Notes: generated by a model not told the origin, from the letters alone. Counted from the first letter of the stretch, positions 1 through 10,928 are shown. The stretch: 64,000 bases of DNA from Pholiota molesta (GCA_014925825.1 JACGCK010000175.1:1-64000), one strand, 5' to 3'. Program-made: numbers and translations.

Positions 1-60
1 CCTACCGATTTCCACCTCCGAGATCCGTTTCCGGCATAGCGAATCAGACGACAACTCTGA

Positions 61-339
61 GCCTCGCCGACCACTGCACTTAGCTTGTCTGGAGCTCGCG
101 AACAACGGCCAGGCGCTTCGACTGATGAATACCGACCACCACCACCTTTCGATTCCAATATCCTCGTCAGTAGGGTGCTCGGGATGAATTCTCCCACATC
201 CTCAGTGACCGTAAGACCCCCTCATCGCTCCCAATCCAACATTGCTCTATCTAGCGCCACGAACAGTATTTTCCCTTTTCCTTCACGTCACGAATCCAGT
301 AACGACCAATTGAACAGCAGTAGACCCGGACAAAGCTAG
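61..339 (+). CDS. Possible 3' end of a gene entering from the left
   Basis: An open frame rich in Ser and Pro ends with TAG at 337-339. It has no recognisable domain. The composition resembles the disordered tail of a fungal protein whose upstream exons lie outside the window, and it would be convergent with the VPS53 gene on the other strand. No splice acceptor could be fixed, so it may equally be a chance open frame. Confidence 0.2.
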   Translation, partial: ASPTTALSLSGAREQRPGASTDEYRPPPPFDSNILVSRVLGMNSPTSSVTVRPPHRSQSNIALSSATNSIFPFPSRHESSNDQLNSSRPGQS

Positions 340-596
340 GACTATCTTTCGCACATTTGGGATACATTTGGTTTTGGACTTCTTGTCAATCCAGGATAAT
401 TTATTTCTTTGTTTCTTCGCACATCTTCATTCCTGGATACCTTTTTGGAACACATTGGCCACTTCAGAAATGTTTAACAATCCAATGTATTGTATGATTA
501 AAATAGTTGTAATTCATTTTTAATCCATGTTTCCAAATCTAATCACTACGGGGTATATATATCTCCTCAGCCGACGACCAACGCCGTCTGAATCCG

Positions 597-3500
597 CTAT
601 GAAGGCGGCGCAGTATCCTTCCTCAATCCAAAGCTCACGAATCGGCGGAAAATCAGAAAAGACCTCGCGTTGTGATTTTCAGCGCGCCCAACGGGCCGTT
701 GTCTCACTCGATCCCGTGTGGACCGTGGCACCAGTCCAGTCAGTCCGCTGAATATCCCATCCGCCGCACCGCCTAAAGCAGGGATACTCGGCTGGCTCCG
801 GGCTGATGAGACTGCCCCTGCATGACCTGTCGCAGGTGGGTCCATGTCGAAGATGAGAGGAAGGAGGTACTTTCAAGGTCCGTTTTCGTGCTCGTTATCG
901 TCAGGAAGGAATCCAATAGATTATTTTGCACATTTTTAGGTGTGCCCTTGAGGTCCAGGATCTGAAAAGGATATTTGATGTGGATCAACTGGCTGAAACG
1001 CATTCACAAGTATGAATGGCAGGACTGACTTTTGGAAATTAGAGAATGAGGCATCTCCGATTAACAAAGTGTAGTTAAGGATGAACCCTTCTGGCGGATC
1101 CTAGATTTACGGTCGTATGAATGTGATATCATGATGTAGTATTGATAGGAAAGATCCCTACCTCAGGCGTGACGATGACCTTCAACAGCGCCTCCAATCG
1201 AGTGGTCGTCTTGGTCAATGATCGGGTGTAGCTATCGCATTAGAAGGCAAGTTAACATCGACACCAACAAAATCAACATGAATGACGAACGAAGTAGATG
1301 CCGAGCCTTCTCCTGGCATTTTGACCAAATATGCCTTGATGGTTTGCAAATCGATAAGCAGCTAAAGGGAACGTTAAGTTCCAACAAAAAGCTAGGCCAT
1401 ATATGTGAGGCTTACTTGTTCCGCTCCAATCTCCTTCAACGGCCTGCTTCTCACAAGGGAATTGGTGAATTTGACGAGAATGATACTATGCAAAATCAAC
1501 ATCAATGTCGATGTTCGTCACCAGTCTTGCAAAATCCCACATACCTAGAGGCCTTATCAAACAGGTTCCTGAGATACTTCTTCTGTTCAATGAGCGGCTT
1601 AATGGACTCGATAACCTGTTCCGCCGCCTTCACTAGTTCGCTTGTGTACGGCGATGGCCCGCTGACTTGATTGACGGTCGACCACGATGTCCGTCCGAGA
1701 GTGATAAATGATGCGTCGCATCCACTTTCAAATTCACGCAGGATCACGTTGATTCCTGTTGAGATGGCGCTGAAAAAGGACTTGAGGTCAAAAGCGAGCG
1801 AAAATTTTTGGGAAGTGAGGCCGTACCTGACGAACAGGTCGCATTCGACCTGGAACGTAACTTTTTCCTTGAACTCGGGATTGATCTTCTCCTTGACCTT
1901 TTCTTCGAGCTAACGCAGCGACCAGTCAGCCCTCTTGTCAGAAAAATAAAATAAATCCGTACATACCTCAAGTGCGGTTGTCTGACAATAATCAGCCGTA
2001 TTGATGAGCAAACATATTTGCTTGAGAAGATCCATATCGATACGCGTTTCCGTGGATTTGCGAGAAACGACAGGAGGCCTGCTGTATCATCGTAAGTAAA
2101 CCTACTTACTACCCTGACAACATTGACAACAGCCCGTACCTTTTGATCCCAGCAGTAAGTACTTCCTCTAGAAAGTTGCACATTAATAATCCCACTATCA
2201 TTTCCGAAGATAAGAAGCGCCACGTACCTGCGTATATCCTCAACCATTTCTTGTGTAGCGTACACAAGTCAAACAGCGGCTGCCCCGTCGACAACTTCGC
2301 ACACTGCTCTAGACTCTGCCCATAGAAATAGAATAGATCTGTGGACGACGGAAGGACCGTCATTGGGGCCGCGCTAGTATCTTCCTCACTCGCAGCGCCC
2401 TCTAAAGAGGCTCTCGGCTGGGCTTTGGTTATTTTTCCTTTGCGATGTGGGGCAAGCATATCTGCGAGTACTCTGTAAAGTGGATCATTTTTTAGTTAGA
2501 GTTTAAACATTTAATCAAACCGCGTACTTGTCTTGAGCGTCGACGAAGATGCCCATGTGAGGTTCAAACGCAGCTGAAATCGGCTTTCCAGGCTCTGCTT
2601 GGGGGTTATCTGTCGCTTTCAACATATCTTTAAACTGCGTCGTGGGTGATATTAGATCATAACCATGGCGTAGGACGATAAAATACAACATACAGGAGTT
2701 GCCCATTTCTTCGCCATACCCTGCTCGAACTCCGTCGTAATTGCCAGATTATCCAAGAGAGCTTTCACCGTGAGGTTGGATCCAGCTTGGGTCAAGAGAG
2801 ACGTCAAGTTATCTCTGAACAACCAAAGTACCAATGAGATCTCAGCTAGAAAGTTTTCAGTGGGATCCACGCACCTCGTAATCTCGGCGAACTTGGCCAG
2901 CAAATGCCAACTAACTCTCCACTCTGCAGGGAACACGCGTCCCTGCTCCAGCTCATGCGTCTGCAGCAGCCGTCGGAACCAGGCAAATCGACGCGAGATG
3001 TTGTCCAACTGCCCCGCCTCGTCGTTCGTGCGGAATATGCGACGATACTCCTTGAACTCGAGCGCCACGAATCGTTCTATCACATGCGACCTCGCAGCAG
3101 GGCCGAGAACGTCGACTACGAGGCAGGCTTCGGCGATGAGGGCGGGTTTTACGGGTTTCGTGGTATCTTGAAGGTAGCTTTTTGGGATGCGTTGGGTTAT
3201 TGTATGTAAATGGACTTCTGAGAGGGCTAAACTCACAAAGCATCAAAGTCAGCGTCAAGTTGTGTCCGCAGCTGTCCTTGGATCTCGTGTATGCGCTTCC
3301 ATACTCGGTTGATTCTTGGAACTGAGGTATACAATTTGAACGACGTCTCCGAAATTTGTTTGACGGCGGCTAGAGTCTGTGCGACGTCGCTGTATTTCTT
3401 TTCCTTCATGAGATCTTCCAGTTGCGTCAATGCATTGACTATAAAATTCTGATAGTCAGTTGATATCTCTAGGCGGAGGAAGTGAAATAACGTACCAAGC

Positions 3501-4069
3501 ATCTGCAATCTCTTCATCATAGTCATGCTTGCTATGAGATTCTTCTTCGCCAGATCCAAAACTTGGATATCCTTGGTAATATTCCGCACTACCGCCTCTG
3601 ACTCTGTCGCCTTTTCCCTGATACGCGACATCTGGCCCAGCAAATCCTAACCCGGAACACATGAGTACGTGGCAAACACAAGAGGAATCGCACACGAGCC
3701 ATGTACGCACAGATATCATCTCCTGTATAGTGGACATCCTCTCCGGATCCTGGCTGCGCTTCAGCTCCGCCTGCAGAATATCGACCTCCTTCTGCAGCTC
3801 CTCGTGTGTCTCCGCGAGCCGTGCGCTGACGTCTTCTAGATGAGCCAGAGATGCTTCTGCAGAACAGTAAGCAATTAACATTTCTTTAGAGAGTACAGTT
3901 CTATGGAGACACACACACCATCCGGAAAGAAGTCATTCAGTATCTCGACTGCATTGAACCGCTCGGAGAGTCCATCAAGCCTGTCGATCTCTTCCGTCTG
4001 CTGGATATCGAGGACGCGCTGGATGGATAGAATCACATCGTGCGGTAGTTCGTCAGTGTTGTTCATCAT
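597..4069 (-). CDS. VPS53: Vps53, GARP/EARP tethering complex subunit
   Basis: Vps53 is a subunit of the GARP complex, which tethers endosome-derived vesicles at the trans-Golgi network. The start at 4069 opens with a short N-terminal segment containing the family-like FNAVEILNDFFPDG. Next come coiled-coil exons (ASLAHLEDVSARLAETHEEL, 3720-3860; MSRIREKATESEAVVRN, near 3640) and the conserved QMLVNALTQLEDL, formed by splicing at 3495/3437. The helical body covers 2650-3430. The C-terminal half includes YFYGQSLEQCAKLSTGQPL (near 2300), YTRSLTKTTTRLEALLKVIV (near 1180) and GFILNYTLLIGDASFSNFQK (near 1080). About ten introns of 45-70 bp give roughly 830 residues. The tail has a one-base frame break near 850 (see findings). 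Upstream, 240 bp separate it from the divergent Yippee gene, suggesting a shared promoter. Identity is secure; some exon edges are approximate. Confidence 0.9.
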
Positions 4070-4309
4070 AGAATTGGTCTATTGGGAGATATAAGGACCA
4101 GCCAAGCGTCATGTACGCATGGAAGTCCCTGTTGATTGCAGCTGCAGAGAGTGAACGTCTGTCAGAGAAAGCGCTCGGCAGTTATTACGTAACACGTGTC
4201 TTGTACTCTTTAGGGGCTCCGCGGCTCTTGAGCTTGGTCTTCGCCCTTCTGTTACGATTCTTGATTCCGGTTTATCTCTGCTTCACTGACTGGCGATATA
4301 CCTCATCTT

Positions 4310-4937
4310 ATGTCTCTGTCTCCCACATCTGATACTAGGAATCTGGTGGTGCAAGCTTACGATGGCCACCCCACGTTCTCCTGTGCTCGATGCTCAGCGG
4401 TCATTGTCGGTATCTCTTCAGGCTGGGCTACTCGCAACTTCACGCTGGAGATGTTGTCTCATTCCCTCTCTATTTAGTCTCTCCAAGATGAGCTAATCAG
4501 CAAAGCCTTCTCAGGGAGAGACGGTCGGGGCTAGCAAGTATTGTTAACTGTTATTAGCCAACCCTGAGACTTAGAGTCATCATTCAGTTTAATACAATCC
4601 GCAACAAACGTTAAGCTGGGACGGAGAGAAGACCGCTCACTCCTGTGTGTTTTTGGATTTCATCTTTTTTAATTGTTATTGATCATCACTACTATTAACC
4701 TCGGAAGGACTGGGGTTCATACGGTAGCGGATGTGTTCTGTTTGGGATGCAACGAACGAATAGGGTGGTTTTATCATAAAGCCGTGGATCAAATTCAGAA
4801 ATATAAAGAAGGTATGTACTTACTATTACAAAGAAATGTGCACTTTCAGACTTTTATTAGGGAAGTACCTGCTGGAGAAGGAGAAATTGGTGAAAGAGAA
4901 CTCGTGGACTTTAAACGATCTTGCACCGAGCACCTAA
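4310..4937 (+). CDS. Yippee-like zinc-binding protein
   Basis: This small gene has five exons: 4310-4405, 4478-4533, 4588-4644, 4708-4811 and 4861-4937, giving 129 residues. The Yippee fold binds one zinc through two CxxC pairs, here Cys25/Cys28 (FSCARC) and Cys81/Cys84 (FCLGC). Other family landmarks are QDELISKAFSGRDGR, NVKLGRREDRSLLTG, GVHTVADV and QKYKEGKYLLEKE. The second intron has a GC donor (GCAAGT), needed to keep the frame and the usual eight-residue spacing before NVKLG. The first donor is GTCGGT. Yippee proteins are conserved eukaryotic proteins with poorly defined roles, related in fold to cereblon and Mis18. The TAA stop (4935-4937) is also the left target-site copy of the MITE that follows. 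The start was chosen as the first in-frame ATG after the VPS53 promoter region. Confidence 0.85.
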
Positions 4938-5110
4938 CACTGCTGGAGGTGATCATTGTTCCGTGTGAAAACAGCCCGGAAAAAGTATATTTTGAACCTG
5001 TTGCATAGGATGTTCCAAGGCTGTTCCAAAAAAAAACTTCGGGAACAGCCTTTGGAACCTGTTCACAATAGGCTGTTTCCAAAAGAAACAGCCATTGCCT
5101 CCAGCAGTGT
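4938..5110. mobile_element. CACTG-type MITE (non-autonomous DNA transposon)
   Basis: A 173-bp segment begins CACTGCTGGAGG and ends CCTCCAGCAGTG, a perfect 12-bp terminal inverted repeat. It is flanked by TAA on both sides (4935-4937 and 5111-5113). A 3-bp duplication with CACT-starting ends is the signature of CACTA/CMC-type elements, although TAA would also suit PIF/Harbinger. There is no coding capacity. Inside lie two hairpins: 5013-5028 with 5043-5059, and 5072-5080 with 5086-5094. Superfamily assignment is inference; the repeats and the duplication are directly visible. Confidence 0.75.
5013..5094. repeat. Two adjacent hairpins inside the MITE
   Basis: Arm 5013-5028 (GTTCCAAGGCTGTTCC) pairs with 5043-5059 (GGAACAGCCTTTGGAAC) with one bulged base around an A-rich loop. 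A second perfect stem follows, GGCTGTTTC at 5072-5080 with GAAACAGCC at 5086-5094. The two stems share the GGCTGTT core, so they probably arose from one duplicated subterminal repeat. Confidence 0.75.
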
Positions 5111-5405
5111 AATATATATAAAGGATTTTCTGTATTCACTGTAAATGCGTATACTGTCCCATTTAGATCGATTCGGCTCGGGTGGGACATGGGGCAAGCT
5201 GGGCGACGTTCCAACACAAAAGAAATTCGACCGGTGTCGCGAAAAAAGATTTGCACAGCTTCGGCTTCAAACGGGACAGTATGCCTGAACTCGGCAATGA
5301 ACGCCTTACAGGAGTTACAGTACCTTATTAAGGTAGCAAATACGAGAAAAAAAATAAACAACCAAAAGGAAATGTTAAAAATACAAGCCAAGTAATGTTT
5401 ATAGT

Positions 5406-6344
5406 TCAAAAAAGAAGGTAAAGGAATCTTCGGATATCTTTTCCAGTATCATAATGTACAGACTCGTCGGGGTCTAGCGATATATAATTCACCATAGTCT
5501 TAAGTGAGGTCTCGGCAGCCAGGCTGAAGGCGGATGTAATGTGAGCTTCTGGGCGGCTTGCAATGAGTAGTTTGTGCGGAATTTTGTGCTGCATTTTCCC
5601 CATAGCCTTAACCAAAGCATCGATGATTCGCGCTTGACAGTGTATCGGAGAACACTCGTCTAGAGCGTCAATGACAATGAGCATTGGAGGGATTTTGTTG
5701 GAAGTCTTGGCCGAAAGGGCCGAGAGAGGATCGAGAATGAGCTCCTTGATCTGTGTCTCGAAGTCCAAATCGAAAATCATTCTATTCTTCTCGATAGCCT
5801 TGGAAATATGGGGGGCGAGGTCGGGGATATTATCTGCCATTTGATAGGCAAGCGTGGCCACCAGATGTTTCCCATCGCCTCGTCTTGACTCGGCAGGCGC
5901 AGAGCGCGAAAGGAAGAATGCACCCGCCAATCGACGTGGCTCGGAGTCGTAACATATGGTGGCAATGGCTGCGGCGATTGCGGTCTTGCCCACCCCTGCA
6001 GAGCCGTGAATCCACGTAACCTGCCGAGGATCGTTGACGTCGTCGAGCCATTGCATGATGTCGGCCTGAACTTGACCTCGGGTGTCCGGACGGTGGCATC
6101 TGAGTGCATCGGAGCGCTCACAAGAGTTATGAAACGCTGCTACGGATACTTTCGAACGAAGGAAATTGAGATGTTCTGGTAGAAACATAGGTCAATACAT
6201 ATGCTCCCAGTGCACAGGCAACTCCATACCACGGTACTCCGAAGTAGTATAGTACACATTTCCGTTGACGTGCGTGATTTCTAGATTAGCGATTTGACCG
6301 TTCAACATGTTAGGAAAGAGCTGGGTACCAGGTCCCGAGGCCAT
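5406..6344 (-). CDS. Truncated STAND NTPase (NACHT domain)
   Basis: Two exons (6230-6344 and 5406-6175, intron 54 bp) encode 294 residues. The short N-terminal segment has the pattern seen at the start of many agaricomycete NLR-like proteins (HVNGNVYYTTSEY). A linker with HNSCERSDALRCHRPDTR leads into a NACHT NTPase with Walker A GSAGVGKTAIA, Walker B LIVIDALDEC and sensor-like LLIASRPE. Complete family members continue with helical domains and ankyrin, TPR or WD40 repeats. Here the frame stops right after KDIRRF, with no repeats downstream, so it is either a truncated relic or a short NACHT-only protein. It resembles the gene at 57.4 kb closely. Such proteins are proposed to act in fungal non-self recognition; that role is family inference. 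Confidence 0.75.
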
Positions 6345-7194
6345 GGTGTGATGAAGGGAGGACCTGTTGGAATAAAAGGGAGCGGGGATGATTTATGGCA
6401 AACGAATGAGAACTACATACATGAAAGTAGGTAAACTAAATAGAAATTATCATCCACAAAGCGAAGTAGTAAAAGATAGCCGACAATAAGCGCCTAACTT
6501 CAAACTTGATGATTACAACGAATATTCAATCTTGATTCAATAGACTCGTTACCAGTTTACTACATACCAGTTCCCGGGTTCCCTCTGAGGTGTTCTAAGT
6601 ACATGATAAATGACGGGAAAATTCAAAAGTTTGTCGAGGTTTGTGTCGTGAACAAGTTATTTTGTTGAGATGTCGAAAAGACATGTGCGACCTTACGGAC
6701 AATGCTCATCGATCATGCGTTGTCCTAGGCGTCGCCTGGCGTCGCGCGCTTAAGGCCAAAGCACACTTAGTGCATCGATCGCCTTTATTTCCTGTCGCTA
6801 GCGCTAGACTATAGAAGTTTTATACTGTATTAAATTCGCTTTTTATGCTCCAAAATCAATGATATGGCCCCTTATTATCTATGGGTTTCTTCGCCACTCT
6901 CACATCCAATGCTTCCTTTGCATAGTGATGGACAGAAGAATCGGGACGGCTTGGCGTGGTTTGCTCGTAGAGCCACCGCTTGGCTGCTCACCAAGAAAAA
7001 AGAGAGAAGATCTGTCAAATGTCAGGCCCATGAGGAGACCTGCAAATCAACGCGGAATTGGAAAATTAAAGAGCCCAAGGAAATATCAAGTTCGGGAATG
7101 TTCAATGTTAATCTCATTCTTGATTGTTGCCTATATTTCAATCGGCAACGACCAACGGCGCTGTTAAGCGCAGATAACAACCTTTGCATATAGC
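6345..7194. other. Intergenic, no gene seen
   Basis: AT-rich spacer between the STAND gene and a degenerate open frame. The open frames at 6859-7193 are short, lack recognisable motifs and show no convincing splice structure. Confidence 0.5.
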
Positions 7195-7845
7195 ATGTCA
7201 GACCCAGAAAATCCTAGGAATAACACCATCACGATATAGGAGCAGCCGGACATTGCCCGCAACATATACGGCAACCAACTTCGGGGTACGCCTGAAGAAG
7301 AGGCGAACATGTCACGCTATGCACCGTGGCGACGCCCATACACGGAATGGAGCACTGCGGAATGCGTAGCTTTCCTTGCTGATCGAGCACGAGTGCCTGT
7401 GACGATCCGCAATCCTCGACCAGAGGTATTTCTGCTGGCAGCGTACACGAAAGGTATAGCAGGGTCACGGACGGGACGGGAATGGCGTCGAAAGGACTGG
7501 GAGGTGGCGATGGAGAATCTGGAGGAAATCAGCCGAGCCTGGAATGATGTGTCGATCCGGGAGTCGCTGCAGCGTCAGGGGTATGGGGTACGGTTGGGTA
7601 TGGGGTATTGCGGACCTATGGGTTATGGTCTGCAATTCCCCGCCCACCGAGTCGATGGATCGATTTTACTATGGGATATAAGGGGTTATGGAATGCGAGA
7701 GGTATGGCTTAAGAGGGGTTCGACTGTAGATCGATTCGGAACTGCAATGAACTGCGGAGGGTATCTTTATCTTTACTGCTATCTTGGCAGGCAAACGTCG
7801 ATAAATTGTCTGCTACACGTGAACCTCCCATTGATAATCTGCTAG
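7195..7845 (+). pseudogene. Unknown open frame with in-frame stop
   Basis: One frame is open from ATG 7195 to 7845 except for a TAG at about 7237. Downstream of the stop it encodes a Trp/Arg-rich segment (RPYTEWSTAECVAFLADRAR) in which a short helical motif could precede a basic stretch (GREWRRKDWEVAM). The tail is Gly/Tyr-rich and derives from a degenerate TATGGGGT-type repeat. I do not recognise the family. The TAG could end an intron only if the start codon itself were upstream, so decay is the simpler reading. No neighbour suggests a role. Confidence 0.3.
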
Positions 7846-8590
7846 CGACAGCCTCAAGTTTTGACAGTGGCTATAATTGTATAATTGTAGAGACAATCAT
7901 CTTCACATCCAAAGATATGCTATACCTATCGTAAGGCGGAGCTCCAGCAACGAGAGTGCAGAATTGTGATCCAACAAGCCCATAGGGATGTTGGATGAGC
8001 CTCGCTGGTCTACGGCATGAGTTCTACGGCATGAGTTTTACGGCATGAACGTTTCTCAAGCAGGACGCAGATGCACCCGGAGGGCATTCCTAAAGATTCA
8101 TCGAATGATCAAGGAGTATGTTCATCCATTGTATTCAGGCCGCAGCACACCATTCGCAGGAGCATGTCCCAGCGGAGACACTAGGCAGAGTCGGTTTGAG
8201 TTGAGATCAAGCACGAGGTTCTAGCGCCACACGAAATTTGTTCCAAAGCAGACAGAAAGAGTAACACGAGGTGTTTTCGAAATATTCCGAGGAACTAAAA
8301 CGTCGAAGAGAGAGCTATCAAGAATAGACAAAGTCCCAAGAGCACAACAGAGAGAGTATTTTAATCCCAGTTTACAGGAAGGCAAGTCAATAGGCAACAG
8401 TGAGGAGCTGAACGAGACCTGTGATAGAAGCAGGAAAGAGGTCGAGATTGTGAGGTCGAGACCTGTCACAACGATAACAGACAAGATCAAACTCCGAAAC
8501 ACAAATCCACGGAATACTGAGCATCTGTCGCCCTAACATCCGTCACGTCCAAACTAGCCCCTCCTCTCTACCCACCCCCACTGCACAACC
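7846..8590. other. Intergenic upstream of the copper transporter
   Basis: No gene seen. It contains the 14-bp tandem repeat at 8009-8050 and, closer to 8590, the CT-rich leader of the CTR gene. Confidence 0.5.
8009..8050. repeat. Short tandem repeat, 3 x 14 bp
   Basis: Three consecutive copies of a TCTACGGCATGAGT-like unit; the third has drifted to TTTACGGCATGAAC. Confidence 0.8.
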
Positions 8591-9447
8591 ATGGACCACG
8601 GCGGCCACGACATGCCCACGATGCCCAGATGCAAGATGAACATGCTCTGGTAACCCCTCCCTCCCCTCCATCGCCCCATCCCCTACTCACCGCGCACCCC
8701 CTAGGAACACCGACATCATCGACACCTGCGTCGTCTTCCGCTCGTGGCACATCCGCACGCACACGGGCTTCCTCTGGTCGTGCGCCGCGGTCGTCGCGCT
8801 GGGCGTCCTCTACGAGTACCTCCGCGTCTTCCAGCGCAAGCTCGATCATCACATTGCGCTGTCGCTCGCGAAGGGCAAGGGCCGCGGCCGCGTGTCGCGG
8901 AGCGGGAGCCGCGGGCGCACAGCGGGTGCGGTGGGTGCGCCGGGGGACGAAATTGAAGGTAATGAGGAGGAGCTGGGTCTACTTACTGGGAGCAGGCTGC
9001 TGAACGCTTCGCTTACAGGGTGAGTGTGCTTGGCTTGGTTTGTTCGATCCACCGCCTCCAGTTCATCTAGTCATGTCTCGAATGACCACGGTGGAAGAGC
9101 GGCGGATTCTGTGCTAAGTTGGCTGTGGGTTGCCATCAACTCTCGACTGATAATGACTGTTTGATAGAACCCCCGTCCCTGCCGTATCGCGCGCCTTGCG
9201 AGCAGTCGTCTACGGCGCGACTGTGTTCCTGTCGTTCTTCCTCATGCTGGTGTTCATGACGTACAACGTATGTGTCCACCGGAATCCTTATCATGACCTA
9301 CCCTGATCACCATCCCAACCGCAGGCATATCTGATCGGCGCAGTGGTCGTCGGCGCAGCGCTCGGGCATTATATCTTCGGTTCGACTATCAACATCGACT
9401 CCATCCTCCACGACACATCGGGAGGCAAGGGCATGGCCTGTCACTAA
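8591..9447 (+). CDS. CTR-family copper transporter
   Basis: Four exons (8591-8649, 8705-9019, 9168-9267, 9325-9447) encode 198 residues. CTR proteins form trimers that import Cu(I) across the plasma or vacuolar membrane. The N-terminus is His/Met-rich (MDHGGHDMPTMPRCKMNMLW) as expected for copper capture. Membrane segment 1 is FLWSCAAVVALGVLYEYL. A hydrophilic Gly/Arg loop follows. Segment 2 contains the pore MxxxM motif (MLVFM in FFLMLVFMTYN), and segment 3 contains GxxxG (GAALGHYIFG). The C-terminal end GGKGMACH carries Cys and His, a common metal hand-off feature. The length fits the short CTR2-like class better than the long Met-rich class, so a vacuolar role is possible. Start choice: the first ATG, which begins the Met motif. 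Confidence 0.9.
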
Positions 9448-9671
9448 CTTATACTCGATACTCATACTTGGGACTAACCTTCGAAATGTTTTTTGAATGC
9501 TGTAATCTTCTTCTACCCATTACGATCTACCTATGCTTCATCTCGGTCATTCTAGATATACTTTCCATCTTTTTTTTGCTGTGTAACTGGTATCGTGCTG
9601 AATAAACTGGATATACGAGAACATGAAGAATGGATTGCCAACAAAGTAGAAATACAGAACAAGTTTGATAA

Positions 9672-10928
9672 TCATGTCGCCTTCATCTCCGTATCCTCGT
9701 CCTTCTTCGTGAGCCCCTCCGCCGCCAACAGCGCATCGATCTCCGCCGGCCTGTAGATCTTCGCCCGCGGCTGCTTGGTCACCGGGTCCAGCGTGAGCAC
9801 AGCGAACTCCACTACCAGCATCCGACACACATAGTAAATAAGTACAGCAATCAACGGTGCATCACCACTCACGTTTTTCGCTGTTCAGCGTCGTGCTGTC
9901 CATGGTCTTGCTCATCGTCCGCAGCACGAGCCCGATCGCGTCCTTGACCTCGATGTCGTCTTTGTACTCCTGCTTCAGCAGGCTCTGCGCCGTGCCGTTG
10001 TTGGCGCCTATGCAGGTGGCCTTCCAGCCCGAGTAGTTCCCCGACGGGTCGGAGTGGTACAGCTGGAATTGGTAGTGCGGGTCGTAGCCCGCGTAGAGGA
10101 GGGAGACGCCGAAGGGTCGCAGACCTAAAGGCAGAGGATCGTCGTTTCGAATATGAGTGATATGCAGGCAAAAGGTGAGGCAGAATAGATAATGGTCATG
10201 CGCACCTCCGAACTGCGTGTACCCTTGCTTCATATCGCAGAGCCTCTGCGCGAGAAGCTCGACCGGTATATCTTCATTATACAGCACCAAATGCTGCTGC
10301 GCCGCGGTGCGCGCAAAGTTGACCAGCGAGTTCGCATCCGCCGTCAGGCCGGCGACGGCGCCAATCACATTCCTACGCACACAGCAGCCCATGAGCCACA
10401 ATCCAACGAACGCAGACGATCTCCAAAGACGAAGAAGGACGAAGGACGACGTACGAGTTGAGCAGGTATATCTTCTCCCCGCTGCCGCCGTACCCGCCGT
10501 GCTTGGCGCTGGACAGGTCGAGCAGCTTGCCGGTGACCTTCTTCTCCGCGGCGAGCACGACGCCGTCCTTCGCCAGGACGCCGAGCACCGTGCCGGCGTG
10601 GGAGATGGCCTCCATGGCGTATTCGACTGTGATCGTGGGGGGTGCGGTTGGGCATGTGGTGCGATCGGGAGAGGTGGGGTTGGGGACTTACTTTGGTAGA
10701 GACGGCCTGTGTGAGAGGGGGGTTAGTGTGTGGAATGTGGGATGGATGGAAGGAGAGGGTGCTTACCCTCGGGCGAGAAGATGGTTGTGCGACCTGATTG
10801 AGCTCGTTCAGCGATTGATTCCTTTCCTCAGCTCTGGATATGAAGCTTACTATCGTAACGTCTGGCCTGCAGCAAAGAGTATGTTAAGCAGAGGATAAGC
10901 GGAACTTCCAGGACGATCGACGTACCAT
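9672..10928 (-). CDS. PRE9: 20S proteasome subunit alpha-3 (PSMA4/Pre9 type)
   Basis: Eight exons on the minus strand: 10926-10928, 10851-10866, 10767-10793, 10692-10706, 10455-10626, 10206-10372, 9873-10124 and 9672-9811, giving 263 residues. The protein starts [20 protein letters not shown], the alpha-subunit N-terminal signature. Family stretches follow: [73 protein letters not shown] and [12 protein letters not shown]. Alpha subunits are inactive and form the outer gate rings. The acidic C-terminal tail (KKDEDTEM) suits the alpha-3/PSMA4 group. Exon 1 is only the ATG, and exons 2-4 are 16, 27 and 15 nt. The left end of a Tc1/mariner element lies 150 bp upstream of the start codon. Confidence 0.92.

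Noticed and set aside
4527..4537. A homopolymer error in the Yippee gene
   Set aside because: First suspected because a GT donor breaks the frame. The GC donor GCAAGT resolves it with correct spacing and no sequence change.
5013..5094. The hairpins as a transcription terminator
   Set aside because: The window is eukaryotic, and the hairpins lie inside an element with terminal repeats and a target duplication, which explains them better.
4846..5409. A 187-codon minus-strand open frame across the MITE
   Set aside because: It spans the MITE ends and the antisense of the last Yippee exon and shows no domain, so it is a chance frame.
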